From: Deinococcus gobiensis I-0
GTDB taxonomy: Bacteria > Deinococcota > Deinococci > Deinococcales > Deinococcaceae
Reading direction: 5' to 3'
Assembly: GCF_000252445.1 (NCBI RefSeq)
Contig: NC_017790.1
Span: 1,408,501-1,472,500 of the forward strand
DNA: 64,000 nucleotides
Positions within the stretch are counted from its first letter, which is position 1. Every line of letters starts with the position of its first letter. The notes beneath the pieces were generated by a model that ran no database searches, was not told where the DNA came from, and saw only the letters and a program-made list of their open reading frames with translations. A program made the position numbers and the translations under genes. Positions 19,525 to 32,084 of this stretch are shown here, one piece after another.

Positions 19525-20562
19525 ATGCCCCGTCTCTCAGATTCCGCCACGCCGCGTCCGAATCGCCGGGATCACCGCCGTGGACCGCGCCGGAGCGCCG
19601 CGCTCGCCTTCACCGCCCTGCTGGCCGCCGGGAGCCTGACCCTGGGCAGCGGTCCCCTGCACACGCCGCACCTGAGCCTCGGGGTCGCCGCCGCGCAGTC
19701 GGGTGGGGGCTTCGGGGGCAGTTCGTCGGGTGGAGGCGGCGGGTCGTCGGGGGGCGGGTCCTTCGGCGGCTCGGGTGGGGGCGGGGGCTATTCGGGCGGC
19801 GGCTACAGCGGCCCCATCATCATCAATGGGGGCGGCTACGGCGGCGGGTACTACGGCGGCAGCGGCTTCGGCATCGTTCCGCTGATCCTGTTCGGTGTGG
19901 TGATCTTCGCGGTGGTGGGTTTCATGCGCCGCAGCCTGTCCTCGGGGGGCGGGGCCCGGGGGCTGGGCAGCCTCGTGGGTGGGGGCGGCGGCAGCGCGCA
20001 GGCCGTGAGCGTGCAGCTGCTGCTCGCCCAGGGCGACGAGGTGAAGACGGCCCTGCAACGCGTGGCCCAGAACGGCGACCCCGACAGCAACGAGGGCCTG
20101 GCGCGCATGCTTCAGGAAGCGGCGCTCGTCGCGCTGCGCCACCCCGAACGCTGGGTCTACGGCAACGTCGAGCGGGCGCAGGGCGGGGCGAGTTCGGCCG
20201 ACAGCCAGGTGGGGGCCTGGGCCACCGAGGCCCGCGCCGCCTTTACCGAGCAGACCACCAGCAACTACCAGAACCGCGACGTGAACAGCGGCTTCGAGCA
20301 CCGGGGCGACTACACCTTCCAGAAGGAGGCGGGCGACCTGTACCTCGCCGTGACCATCGCGGTGGCGGCGCACGCCCTGAGCAACCTGCCCCCGGCGGGC
20401 GTGACCACCGCCGCCGAGGCCCGCGCGGCGCTCTCGGCCATCAGCGCGGTGGCCCCCGGTGACCTCATCCGCGCCGAGGTCGTCTGGAGTCCCGACGCCG
20501 AGGGCGAATTCCTGAGCGAAGACGAGGCGATCCAGAAGTACCCCAAACTCACCAAGCTCTGA
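19525..20562 (+). CDS. Gly-rich membrane protein, DUF1517 family
   Basis: 345 residues. A signal-like hydrophobic stretch (about residues 20-55) is followed by a Gly/Ser/Tyr-rich tract of about 60 residues (repeated GGG, GGYSG and GGYYGG), a membrane segment [18 protein letters not shown], and a C-terminal domain starting [20 protein letters not shown]. That domain matches DUF1517, known from cyanobacteria and plastids. Role unknown. TAGACT at 19511-19516 stands 8 nt before the ATG at 19525. Confidence 0.8.
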   Translation: MPRLSDSATPRPNRRDHRRGPRRSAALAFTALLAAGSLTLGSGPLHTPHLSLGVAAAQSGGGFGGSSSGGGGGSSGGGSFGGSGGGGGYSGGGYSGPIIINGGGYGGGYYGGSGFGIVPLILFGVVIFAVVGFMRRSLSSGGGARGLGSLVGGGGGSAQAVSVQLLLAQGDEVKTALQRVAQNGDPDSNEGLARMLQEAALVALRHPERWVYGNVERAQGGASSADSQVGAWATEARAAFTEQTTSNYQNRDVNSGFEHRGDYTFQKEAGDLYLAVTIAVAAHALSNLPPAGVTTAAEARAALSAISAVAPGDLIRAEVVWSPDAEGEFLSEDEAIQKYPKLTKL

Positions 20563-20745
20563 GGCGGGCCCGCACTGTCGGGGCTGACGCGCGGCTGAAA
20601 GGGGCCGGGCACGCTGCGGGGGAGGTCCGGCGACACCGGCGGGCGTCCCCTGCCGCCGTGTGGGGTTTCTCATGCGCTGCGCCCAGCGGGTTGCGTTACA
20701 CTCCGGGCGCACACCACAACCCGATTCCCCTCTCCCGGAGGCTCC

Positions 20746-21399
20746 ATGTCCATGCGCCGCGCCCTGCCCGCCGTTGCCGTCCTCAGCGCCGTCCTGATGT
20801 CCTGCGGCCAGTCCACGCCCCCAGCCGGGGCCGCCCTGAGCGCCCCCATGAGCAGCTACGCCGCGCGCCCCGAACTTCAGGACGCGGGCAGTCAGGCGGT
20901 CCTGAGCCGCTACGGCGACGATCCCGAGCTGCTGCGCTCCTTGCAGGAGGCCTACGGCGAGCGGCCTTTCGACCTGGGCCTGCCTGCCGTGCCGGGCCTG
21001 AGCGCGCAGGACCTCGCCTCCGACCGGCTGGCCTATGTCAAGCGCACCGGCTGGGGCAGCGTGAACAACTACGACGCCCAGTACGCGGCCTACCGGGGCA
21101 CCTCGCAGCCCTACGCGGGCCTGAACTGGACCCGCGACGGGTGCAGCGCGCCCGACGGCCTGGGCCTGGGCTACCGCGAGGACTTCCTGCCTGCCTGCAA
21201 CGTCCACGACTTCGCGTACCGCAACCTCAAGGTCTACGAGCGTACCGACGCCAACCGCAAGACCAGCGACGAGGCCTTCCATACGAACATGAAGGCCATC
21301 TGCGCTGCCAAGAGCTGGATCAAGCGGCCCCCCTGCGTGACTGCCGCCTACGCCTACTACCAGGCCGTGCGGGTGGGCGGGGGCAGCAGCTTCGAGTGA
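20746..21399 (+). CDS. Prokaryotic phospholipase A2-like lipoprotein
   Basis: 217 residues. The N-terminus has a lipoprotein signal with lipobox LMSC (Cys at about residue 23), so the protein is probably anchored outside the membrane. The C-terminal half carries the prokaryotic PLA2 signature: GCSAPDGLG, then [11 protein letters not shown] with the catalytic His-Asp pair, and paired cysteines. It would hydrolyse the sn-2 ester of phospholipids. TACACT at 20697-20702 is a likely -10 and CGGAGG lies 7 nt before the ATG: one of the few leadered genes here. Confidence 0.85.
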   Translation: MSMRRALPAVAVLSAVLMSCGQSTPPAGAALSAPMSSYAARPELQDAGSQAVLSRYGDDPELLRSLQEAYGERPFDLGLPAVPGLSAQDLASDRLAYVKRTGWGSVNNYDAQYAAYRGTSQPYAGLNWTRDGCSAPDGLGLGYREDFLPACNVHDFAYRNLKVYERTDANRKTSDEAFHTNMKAICAAKSWIKRPPCVTAAYAYYQAVRVGGGSSFE

Positions 21400-21430
21400 A
21401 ACTGAGGGGTCGGCCGATAAACCAGCCTCC

Positions 21431-22384
21431 TCAGGCCGGATTCGTCCAGTAGGGCCAGGTGTGGCCGCCCGTGCAGGTCGCCGTGAACTCCGGGCCGCGC
21501 CGGCTGACCTTGCCGGGCTGCCCGCACTGCGCGCACACGGGCTTGGCGGGCGTATTGCCCGCGCACCCGGCGCACTTGAAGTAGTAGCCGTACTTGCCGG
21601 ACTGCACGCTCAGGTCGGTGCCTCCGCAGGCGCGGCACGCCATGTCCGGTCGGGGCCGCGCCTGTGCCTGCCGTTCCTGCGACGTGCGGACCGGGGCAGT
21701 GCTGCGGGAGTCGGGGCGGGGCCGAGGCCGGGGGGCCGGTGAGGTGCCTGTCTGGAGCGGGCCGGGGACATGTCTGCTGCGCAGGAAGGCCCGCAGCCGG
21801 GTCAGTTCGGCGTCGGTGAAGCCGAAGGACCCGAAGGTCCGGGCGTGGCCGACCTGAAGGACCGCCTTCACGCGGTCGGGCACCTGATCGGCCTTGACGA
21901 GTTCCGGCACGTCCGTCCCCCGGTCGATGCGTCCGTTGTCGGAGACGGCCACCAGCACGTCGCCCCGCACCCCCGCGAAGGTCCGCTGCCGCAGGCCCAG
22001 CAGCGAGCGGTCCATCAGCTCGGCCGTATGGTCCCCGAGCAGCGCGAGCAGCAGGTCGAGCTGCCGCCGCGCCTGGAGCACCGGCGAGGGCATGCCGCGC
22101 CCCTGGCCCTTCCACCAGCGGGTCCACTCGCCGTGTCCGTTCACGCTGACCTGCCCGGCCACGCTCTTGCTCTCGACGACCAGCAGGCCGGAGCGGTGCA
22201 GGATGAGGTGGTCGAGCTGCGCGGCCTCGCCCCGGCGTTCCAGGCGCAGGTTATGGAACACGAACCTGTTCGGGTCTTCCGCGAAGGCCCGCCGCAGGTA
22301 GTGGGCCATCTGGCGTTCGGCCTCGAACCCGGCGCGGCGCAGCGGGTCGGCGTGGTCCTGCGGTTCAAGCTCCTTGTCGATCAC
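21431..22384 (-). CDS. NERD nuclease-related domain protein with C-terminal zinc ribbons
   Basis: 317 residues. Residues about 15-130 form a NERD domain: GFEAERQMAHYLRRAF, then LDHLILHRSGLLVVESKS with the restriction-endonuclease-like Asp ... Glu-x-Lys core. A Pro/Arg-rich linker (about 210-250) leads to cysteine pairs CRACG, CAGC, CAQCG and a TC, consistent with two zinc ribbons. It suggests a nucleic-acid-binding nuclease; target unknown. The start is GTG 22384 with TAGCGT 6 nt upstream. Confidence 0.83.
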   Translation of the reverse strand: MIDKELEPQDHADPLRRAGFEAERQMAHYLRRAFAEDPNRFVFHNLRLERRGEAAQLDHLILHRSGLLVVESKSVAGQVSVNGHGEWTRWWKGQGRGMPSPVLQARRQLDLLLALLGDHTAELMDRSLLGLRQRTFAGVRGDVLVAVSDNGRIDRGTDVPELVKADQVPDRVKAVLQVGHARTFGSFGFTDAELTRLRAFLRSRHVPGPLQTGTSPAPRPRPRPDSRSTAPVRTSQERQAQARPRPDMACRACGGTDLSVQSGKYGYYFKCAGCAGNTPAKPVCAQCGQPGKVSRRGPEFTATCTGGHTWPYWTNPA

Positions 22385-22453
22385 CCGGCCACGCTAGCGC
22401 AGCTGCCCGCGCTGCGTACCGGAATCACCCGGCTGGACGCGAGTTTTTCGCCT

Positions 22454-23614
<1,161 letters not shown>

Positions 23615-23665
23615 GCCCGCCAGTCTAGGCCCCCATCCGCATGGAGCGGCTCCGCGTCCCGCGCC

Positions 23666-24655
23666 TCAGGCCGGCCACACCTCTTCCTGCACCAGCCGGG
23701 TAAAGACCTCGACCATGTGGGGGTCGAGCTGCCGGCCGGCCTGGAGGGCCAGCTCGGTCAGCGCCTGCTCCCGTGTCCAGGCCACCTTGTAGGGCCGCTC
23801 GCTGAGCAGGGCGTCGTACACGTCCACCACCGCGAACAGCCGGGCCAGGTACGGAATCGCCTCGCCGCCGAGCCCGTCGGGGTAGCCCCCCCCGTTCCAG
23901 TGCTCGTGGTGGTGGCGCACGAGTTGCAGGGCGGCGGCCGGCACGAATTCCAGCGCCGTCGCCAGCCGCTCGCCCTCGGCCGAGTGGCGCTGCATCTCCT
24001 GGCGCTCCTCGCGGGTCAGCGGGCCGGACTTGTGCAGGATGCGCCCCGGCACCGCCACCTTGCCCAGGTCGTGGAGCGAAGCCCCCAGCCGCAGGTGGCC
24101 CAGCACCTCGGGCGACAGGCCCAGCGCCGTGCCGAGCTGCGTGGCGAGCAGCGTCACCCGCTCGGTATGGCTGCTCGTATCGCGGTCGCGGACCTCCAGG
24201 GTCAGTGCCAGGGCCCGCAGCGCCGCCTCGCGGGTGGCGAGCAGGTCCTGTTCGGCGCGTTTCTGGACCTCGATGTCGGTGCAGGTCCCGACCCAGGCCA
24301 TCTCTTCTTCCAGTTCGCCGCGCACCTGCACCCCCCGGATCAGGAACCAGCGGTAGCCGCCCTCCCGGCCGCGCAGCCGGTACTCGATCTCGTAGTCCCG
24401 CCCGCTGCGCACCGCCTCGCGCCAGCGCAGCAGGGTGGGGGGATAGTCCTCGGGGTGCAGGGCCTCCTCGAACCCGAAGCCCCGCGTCTCGCCGACTAGG
24501 CCCGTATAGGCGGCCCAGTGCCGGTTGACGTGGTTCCAGTGCCCACCGGCGTCGGCTGTCCAGAGCATGACCGGCATCGCGTCGAGCAGCCGCAGGTAGG
24601 CGCCGCCGCGCAGGTCCCTCATCGGGTCCAGAAAGGAAAAGCCGCTGTCGGTCAT
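23666..24655 (-). CDS. PAS-HD-GYP cyclic-di-GMP phosphodiesterase
   Basis: 329 residues. A PAS/PAC sensor (about 20-140; LLDAMPVMLWTADAGGHW, TGLVGE, YRWFLIRG) precedes an HD-GYP domain: DTSSHTERV, ASLHDLGKVAVPGRIL, RHHHEHWNGGGYPDGL, DVYDALLSERPYK. These residues match active c-di-GMP hydrolases. No membrane helix, so it is cytosolic and the PAS domain senses an internal cue. TACAAT at 24662-24667 lies 6 nt before the ATG at 24655. Confidence 0.9.
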   Translation of the reverse strand: MTDSGFSFLDPMRDLRGGAYLRLLDAMPVMLWTADAGGHWNHVNRHWAAYTGLVGETRGFGFEEALHPEDYPPTLLRWREAVRSGRDYEIEYRLRGREGGYRWFLIRGVQVRGELEEEMAWVGTCTDIEVQKRAEQDLLATREAALRALALTLEVRDRDTSSHTERVTLLATQLGTALGLSPEVLGHLRLGASLHDLGKVAVPGRILHKSGPLTREERQEMQRHSAEGERLATALEFVPAAALQLVRHHHEHWNGGGYPDGLGGEAIPYLARLFAVVDVYDALLSERPYKVAWTREQALTELALQAGRQLDPHMVEVFTRLVQEEVWPA

Positions 24656-24810
24656 GGCGGCATTGTAGGAGTCCACCCCAAAATGCCCGAGTGAAAAAAG
24701 GGGCTTTGCCCTCCGTACCTGAACGCCAGATGGACGTTTGCCGGCGCCGCCCTCCAAACGCAGTCCCGCTCACGCCGGGTTTTGCCGCCCGTCTGTTAGG
24801 CTGCGGCGTT

Positions 24811-25953
<1,143 letters not shown>

Positions 25954-25960
25954 CACACGG

Positions 25961-25990
25961 TTGACTTGTCTCTACCGACACGTAGATACT
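25961..25990 (+). promoter_or_regulatory. tetR promoter with embedded inverted repeat
   Basis: -35 TTGACT at 25961-25966, 18-bp spacer, -10 GATACT at 25985-25990, then 7 nt to the ATG. The inverted repeat TCTAC-N6-GTAGA (25971-25986) fills the spacer and touches the -10, the position expected for an autoregulatory operator. Confidence 0.65.
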
Positions 25991-25997
25991 TAAAGAT

Positions 25998-26591
25998 ATG
26001 ATTCAGCGGTCTCTCACCGAAAAAGGCGATACGGCCGCACAGATTCTGGATGTGGCGCAGGAGCTCGTGCAGCTCCGGGGCTTCAATGCCGTGAGTTACA
26101 GCGACATCAGCCGCCGCCTGGGCATCCGGAACGCCAGCGTCCACTACCACTTTCCGGCCAAGACCGACCTGGGGGTGGCGCTGGTTCGCCGCTACCGCGA
26201 GCGCCTGGAAACGCATCTCGCGGCCATCTCGGCGCGGGGGCTGCCCCTGCCCGAGCGGCTCGAAGCCTACCTGCTGGCCTACCGCGAGGTGGTGCATCCC
26301 GACGGTCGCATCTGCCTGTGCACCGTGCTGGCCAACGACTACAACACCCTTCCCCCCGCGATGCAGGGCGAGGTCGCGCAGTTTTTCGAGACCAACCGCC
26401 GCTGGCTGGCCGCCGCCCTGGCCGAAGGTCAGGAAAGTGGCGAGATGAAGACGCTCCAGTCGCCCGAGCAGTCGGCCGCCGCCCTGCTCGCCGGCCTGGA
26501 GGGCGCGATGCTGCTCGCGCGCGCCTCAGGCGACACCGCCCAGTTCGAGCCGCTGGCCCGCGTGCTGCTGCAACAGCTGCGCGCCGCCTGA
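25998..26591 (+). CDS. TetR/AcrR family regulator
   Basis: 197 residues. The N-terminal helix-turn-helix (about 15-60) reads ILDVAQELVQLRGFNAVSYS ... LGIRNASVHYHFPAKTDL, typical of TetR. The C-terminal ligand domain contains RICLCTVLANDY. The gene precedes an alpha/beta hydrolase on the same strand with a palindrome between, so it probably represses itself and the hydrolase. Ligand unknown. Confidence 0.92.
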   Translation: MIQRSLTEKGDTAAQILDVAQELVQLRGFNAVSYSDISRRLGIRNASVHYHFPAKTDLGVALVRRYRERLETHLAAISARGLPLPERLEAYLLAYREVVHPDGRICLCTVLANDYNTLPPAMQGEVAQFFETNRRWLAAALAEGQESGEMKTLQSPEQSAAALLAGLEGAMLLARASGDTAQFEPLARVLLQQLRAA

Positions 26592-26648
26592 GCCGGAGCC
26601 GCCTGGGCTTCCTGCGGGCAGCCTTTAGGGATTGCTGAAGCTCCTGTC

Positions 26649-26664
26649 TACCTATGGCTAGGTA
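26649..26664. promoter_or_regulatory. Perfect palindrome upstream of the hydrolase gene
   Basis: TACCTA-TGGC-TAGGTA, 16 bp with perfect 6-bp arms. It sits just upstream of the -10-like TATAGA/TAGACT at 26667-26674. It shares TCTACC with the tetR promoter element, so it is a candidate TetR operator. Confidence 0.55.
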
Positions 26665-26721
26665 ACTATAGACTGGACGGGTCAGTCACCCTACGTCGTC
26701 TCTTTCAGGAGGTTTCCAGCC

Positions 26722-27555
26722 ATGCCCTATGTCACTGTCGGTCAGGAAAACGGTCAGCCCATCGAACTCTTCTTCGAGGATCACGGCCAGGGCCAGCCGG
26801 TCGTGCTCATCCACGGCTATCCCCTCAACGGCCGCTCGTGGGAGCGTCAGGAAGCGGCGCTGCTCCAGGCCGGCTACCGCGTCGTCACCTATGACCGCCG
26901 GGGCTTCGGGCAGTCGAGCCAGCCCTCGTCGGGCTACGACTACGACACCTTCGCCGCCGACCTCGACGCGCTGCTCTCGCACCTGAACCTTCAGGACGTG
27001 ATTCTGGGCGGCTTCTCGATGGGCACGGGCGAGGTCACGCGCTACCTGGGCCGCTACGGCTCGTCGCGCGTCAGCAAGGCCGTCCTGATCGGCGTGATTC
27101 CGCCGTATCTCCTCAAGACGGCCGACAACCCCGAGGGTGTGGACGCCAGCGTGTTCGAGGGCATCAAGGACGCGATCCGCAAGGACCGTTTCGCGTATCT
27201 CACGGACTTCTTCGACAACTTCTACAACACCGACAAGCTCAAGGGCACCCGCGTGAGCGACGAGGTCATCCACGCGAACTTCAACCTCGCGGCGCGCGCC
27301 TCGGCCATCGCCACCCTGCGCTGCGTGGACACCTGGCTGGAGGACTTCCGCGCCGACGTGGCCAAGATCGACGTGCCCACGCTGATCATCCACGGCGACG
27401 CCGACCGGGTGCTGCCCATCGACTCGACGGCCCGCCGCCTTCCGGCGCTCATCCAGGGCAGCGAGCTGGTGGTCGTCGAGGACGGCCCCCACAACATCCT
27501 GTGGACCTTCCCCGAAGAGGTGAATACGGCCCTGCTCAACTTCCTGAAGAAGTGA
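26722..27555 (+). CDS. Alpha/beta hydrolase, non-heme chloroperoxidase-like
   Basis: 277 residues. Oxyanion region HGYPLNGRSW, nucleophile elbow GFSMG (Ser near residue 99), acid Asp in HGDADRVLP and His in DGPHNI form the catalytic triad. Closest family is cofactor-free perhydrolase/chloroperoxidase-type esterases. AGGAGG lies about 9 nt upstream of the ATG. Probably controlled by the upstream TetR. Confidence 0.9.
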   Translation: MPYVTVGQENGQPIELFFEDHGQGQPVVLIHGYPLNGRSWERQEAALLQAGYRVVTYDRRGFGQSSQPSSGYDYDTFAADLDALLSHLNLQDVILGGFSMGTGEVTRYLGRYGSSRVSKAVLIGVIPPYLLKTADNPEGVDASVFEGIKDAIRKDRFAYLTDFFDNFYNTDKLKGTRVSDEVIHANFNLAARASAIATLRCVDTWLEDFRADVAKIDVPTLIIHGDADRVLPIDSTARRLPALIQGSELVVVEDGPHNILWTFPEEVNTALLNFLKK

Positions 27556-27561
27556 GGCGGC

Positions 27562-27601
27562 AGGCGCGGGCGGCCCTCCGGAGTGGGGGCCGCCCGCGCC
27601 T
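27562..27601. terminator. Hairpin terminator between hydrolase and SDR genes
   Basis: Arms 27562-27576 and 27587-27601 are perfect complements (15 bp) with a 10-nt loop. The two flanking genes converge on it. No T-tract. Confidence 0.6.
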
Positions 27602-27636
27602 GTGCCGGTCCGGCGGTGGTCTACCGGCGCACCGGC

Positions 27637-28338
27637 CTACCAGCGGACAGGGCCGAAGCGGTCGATGAACCGCCCGGTGCCGGCCTCCGGGCCCTCTGTC
27701 GCCAGGGCGACGATGGCGTCGGTGCCCTCCTGCACGGTCTGGTGGCCGCTGTGGCCGTTGAAGTCGGTCGCGGTGTAGCCGGGGTCGGCCGCGTTGAAGC
27801 GGATGTCCGGCAGCGCCCGGGCGTACTGCGTGGTGAGCATGGTGACGGCCGACTTCGACGCCGTGTAGAGCGGCGCGACGACGCTGGACTCGACCCGCCC
27901 GGGGTCGTGTGTGAGGGCGAAGGACCCCATACCGCTGCTGACGTTGACCACCGCCGGGCGCGCCGAGCGCCGCAGCAGGGGCAAGAAGGCGTGGGTCACG
28001 CGCACGATGCCGGCCACGTTGGTGTTGAGGATGTCCAGGGCGTCGGGGCCGGTGAGCTGGTCGGCGCTGCCATGCGCCCCGATGATCCCGGCGTTGTTGA
28101 CGAGCACGTCGATGTGCCCCTCGTACGCCTGGACGTCGGCGGCGGCGCGGGCGACCGAGGCGTCGTCGGCCACGTCGATGAGCACGAAGCGCGCCCCGGC
28201 CCCAAGGCGCTCGGCGGCGGCCCGGCCACGCTCCGGGTCGCGGGCACCGATCAGGACCGTGTGGCCCAGGTCGCGCAGGCGGCGGGCGGTCTCGAAGCCC
28301 AGACTCTTGTTGGCGCCGGTAATGAAGGTGATGGTCAT
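27637..28338 (-). CDS. SDR family NAD(P)-dependent oxidoreductase
   Basis: 233 residues, classical short-chain dehydrogenase. TGANKSLG cofactor loop at 7-14, LVNNAG, the catalytic Ser in VNVSSGMG and Tyr-x3-Lys in YTASK are all present, as is the DPGYTATD segment. Substrate unknown. Divergent from the XRE regulator next door, which probably controls it. A -10-like CACACT stands 6 nt before the ATG. Confidence 0.92.
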   Translation of the reverse strand: MTITFITGANKSLGFETARRLRDLGHTVLIGARDPERGRAAAERLGAGARFVLIDVADDASVARAAADVQAYEGHIDVLVNNAGIIGAHGSADQLTGPDALDILNTNVAGIVRVTHAFLPLLRRSARPAVVNVSSGMGSFALTHDPGRVESSVVAPLYTASKSAVTMLTTQYARALPDIRFNAADPGYTATDFNGHSGHQTVQEGTDAIVALATEGPEAGTGRFIDRFGPVRW

Positions 28339-28394
28339 GGCGTCAGTGTGCGTCGCGGCCCGGTGGGCAACCAGTGACGGCGCAGCGGTAGGAC

Positions 28395-28444
28395 GGGCAG
28401 TCCCACCCTGGGCAGTCCGGACGTGTCCGGCGCGGCGCTAGACT
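28395..28444. promoter_or_regulatory. SDR/XRE divergent control region
   Basis: Direct repeats GGGCAGTCC at 28395-28403 and 28410-28418 (15-bp period), then GGACGTGTCC at 28419-28428, then the XRE -10 box TAGACT at 28439-28444, which is 7 nt before its ATG. These are candidate binding sites for the XRE protein. Confidence 0.45.
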
Positions 28445-28451
28445 CGGGACC

Positions 28452-29303
28452 ATGACCACCGCCGATACCAGCCTGGGGGCGACCCTGCGGATGTGGCGCG
28501 ACCGCCTCTCGCCGCCCCAGCCCGCCCGGGGGGCCGGGGGACCGCGCCGGGCGGCGGGCCTGAGGCGCGAGGAACTGGCCGAGCTGGCCGGCGTGTCGGT
28601 CGATTACCTCGTGCGGCTCGAACAGGGCCGGGCGACCACGCCGTCGGCCCCGGTCGTCGCCGCGCTGGCCCAGGCCCTCCAGCTCAGCCGCCCCGAGCGC
28701 GACCACCTCTACCGCCTGGCGGGACTTCAGCCGCCCGGCGACCGGGCCGTCAGCGGCCGCATCTCGCCGGGGGTGCAGCGGGTCTTGCAGCGTCTGGGCG
28801 AGGTGGCCGTGGCCGTCTTTACGGCCGACTGGCACCTCATGTGGTGGAACCGCAGCTGGGCCGCGCTGCTGGGCGACCCGTCCGGCGCCGCGCCCGAGGA
28901 CCGCAATTTCGTCTATGCCCGCTTTCCGGTGCCGGGTCGGCGCAGCGGCCTCGCGGCCTGGCCGGTGCAGTCCGACCGGCCGGAGGCGACCGACCGCGCG
29001 GTGGTCGCCGACCTGCGCCGTGTGGTCACGCAGTACCCGGACGATCCCCGTCTGGCCGGGCTGCTGCGTGAGCTGCTGGACGGCAACCCCGAGTTCGCCC
29101 GGCTGTGGCGTACGGGCGTGGTCGGTGAACACGTCGAGGACCGCAAGACGGTGCACCATCCCCTCGTCGGCGAGATCGTGGTGGACTGCGACGTGCTCTC
29201 GGCCGGCGAGGACGGCCTGCGCATCGTCGTGCTGACCGCCGCCGCCGGCAGCCCCGACGCCCTCAAGCTGGAGCAGCTGCGCCGCGCCGCGTCGTCCGCC
29301 TGA
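28452..29303 (+). CDS. XRE-type regulator with MmyB-like ligand domain
   Basis: 283 residues. The N-terminal helix-turn-helix (about 35-85) has GLRREELAELAGVSVDYLVRLEQGR, the signature of this group. The C-terminal part (from about 110; FTADWHLMWWNRSWAALLG) matches the MmyB-like ligand-binding domain. Such regulators typically sit divergently from the redox gene they control, as here with the SDR. Confidence 0.9.
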   Translation: MTTADTSLGATLRMWRDRLSPPQPARGAGGPRRAAGLRREELAELAGVSVDYLVRLEQGRATTPSAPVVAALAQALQLSRPERDHLYRLAGLQPPGDRAVSGRISPGVQRVLQRLGEVAVAVFTADWHLMWWNRSWAALLGDPSGAAPEDRNFVYARFPVPGRRSGLAAWPVQSDRPEATDRAVVADLRRVVTQYPDDPRLAGLLRELLDGNPEFARLWRTGVVGEHVEDRKTVHHPLVGEIVVDCDVLSAGEDGLRIVVLTAAAGSPDALKLEQLRRAASSA

Positions 29304-29605
29304 GCTGCGCGGCATTCACGCGGAGCGCCGTTCGTGTCGTCGCTCAACCGGGAGAGTGCCGGGTCATCGGCTTCACGTCCGGAAGCCGCTTTCCTCTGGT
29401 CTGGGCAGGCCTGCCCTGCTCGGACCAACTCACGCCACAAACGTCGGAGAGGCGTCGGGACCGGACCCTCTGGGCAGTGAGGGTGAATCCGGCCGGGGAC
29501 TGCCCCCAGGCCCAGCGGCCCCGTCCAACCGCTGTCCTTTCCACGTGCTCCCTCCCCTCGATTCAGAGAACCAGGGTCATCCCCCGGTCCCTCTGAATTC
29601 TGTTC
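29304..29605. other. Non-coding gap between XRE and recG 3' ends
   Basis: 302 nt between convergent genes. It holds a 14-bp palindrome GGGCAGGCCTGCCC at 29403-29416 and the recG terminator hairpin. No ORF with credible composition and no RNA gene was seen. Confidence 0.5.
29561..29598 (-). terminator. recG terminator hairpin
   Basis: Outer stem ATTCAGAG (29561-29568) with CTCTGAAT (29591-29598), and an inner ACC/GGT and GGG/CCC stem. It lies 8 nt beyond the recG stop. Confidence 0.6.
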
Positions 29606-31960
<2,355 letters not shown>

Positions 31961-32039
31961 GCCGCGCCCAGGCTAGCAGGCGGGGCGCGGCCCGATTGGG
32001 AGCTGCGGCGGCGGCGGCCGGCCCGTTTCATCTGACCGT

Positions 32040-32045
32040 TACAAT
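32040..32045 (+). promoter_or_regulatory. -10 box of the exchanger leader ORF
   Basis: TACAAT, 6-nt spacer, ATG at 32052 of the 10-codon ORF. It is the only -10-like box close to the exchanger start. Confidence 0.6.
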
Positions 32046-32051
32046 CCGCGC

Positions 32052-32084
32052 ATGTCCGATTTCTCCGCCGAGGCCCTGCCGTGA
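32052..32084 (+). CDS. Leaderless 10-codon upstream ORF coupled to the cation exchanger
   Basis: Encodes MSDFSAEALP and stops at TGA 32082-32084, which overlaps the GTG start of the exchanger at 32081 (GTGA). Its own -10 is 6 nt away, so ribosomes would load on this ATG. A GAGG inside it (32070-32073) lies 7 nt from the GTG and could aid reinitiation. Whether the peptide is functional is unknown. Confidence 0.5.
   Translation: MSDFSAEALP

Noticed and set aside
29403..29416. 14-bp GC palindrome in the XRE-recG gap as an operator
   Set aside because: It lies between gene ends, not at a promoter, and short GC palindromes are expected by chance in this composition.
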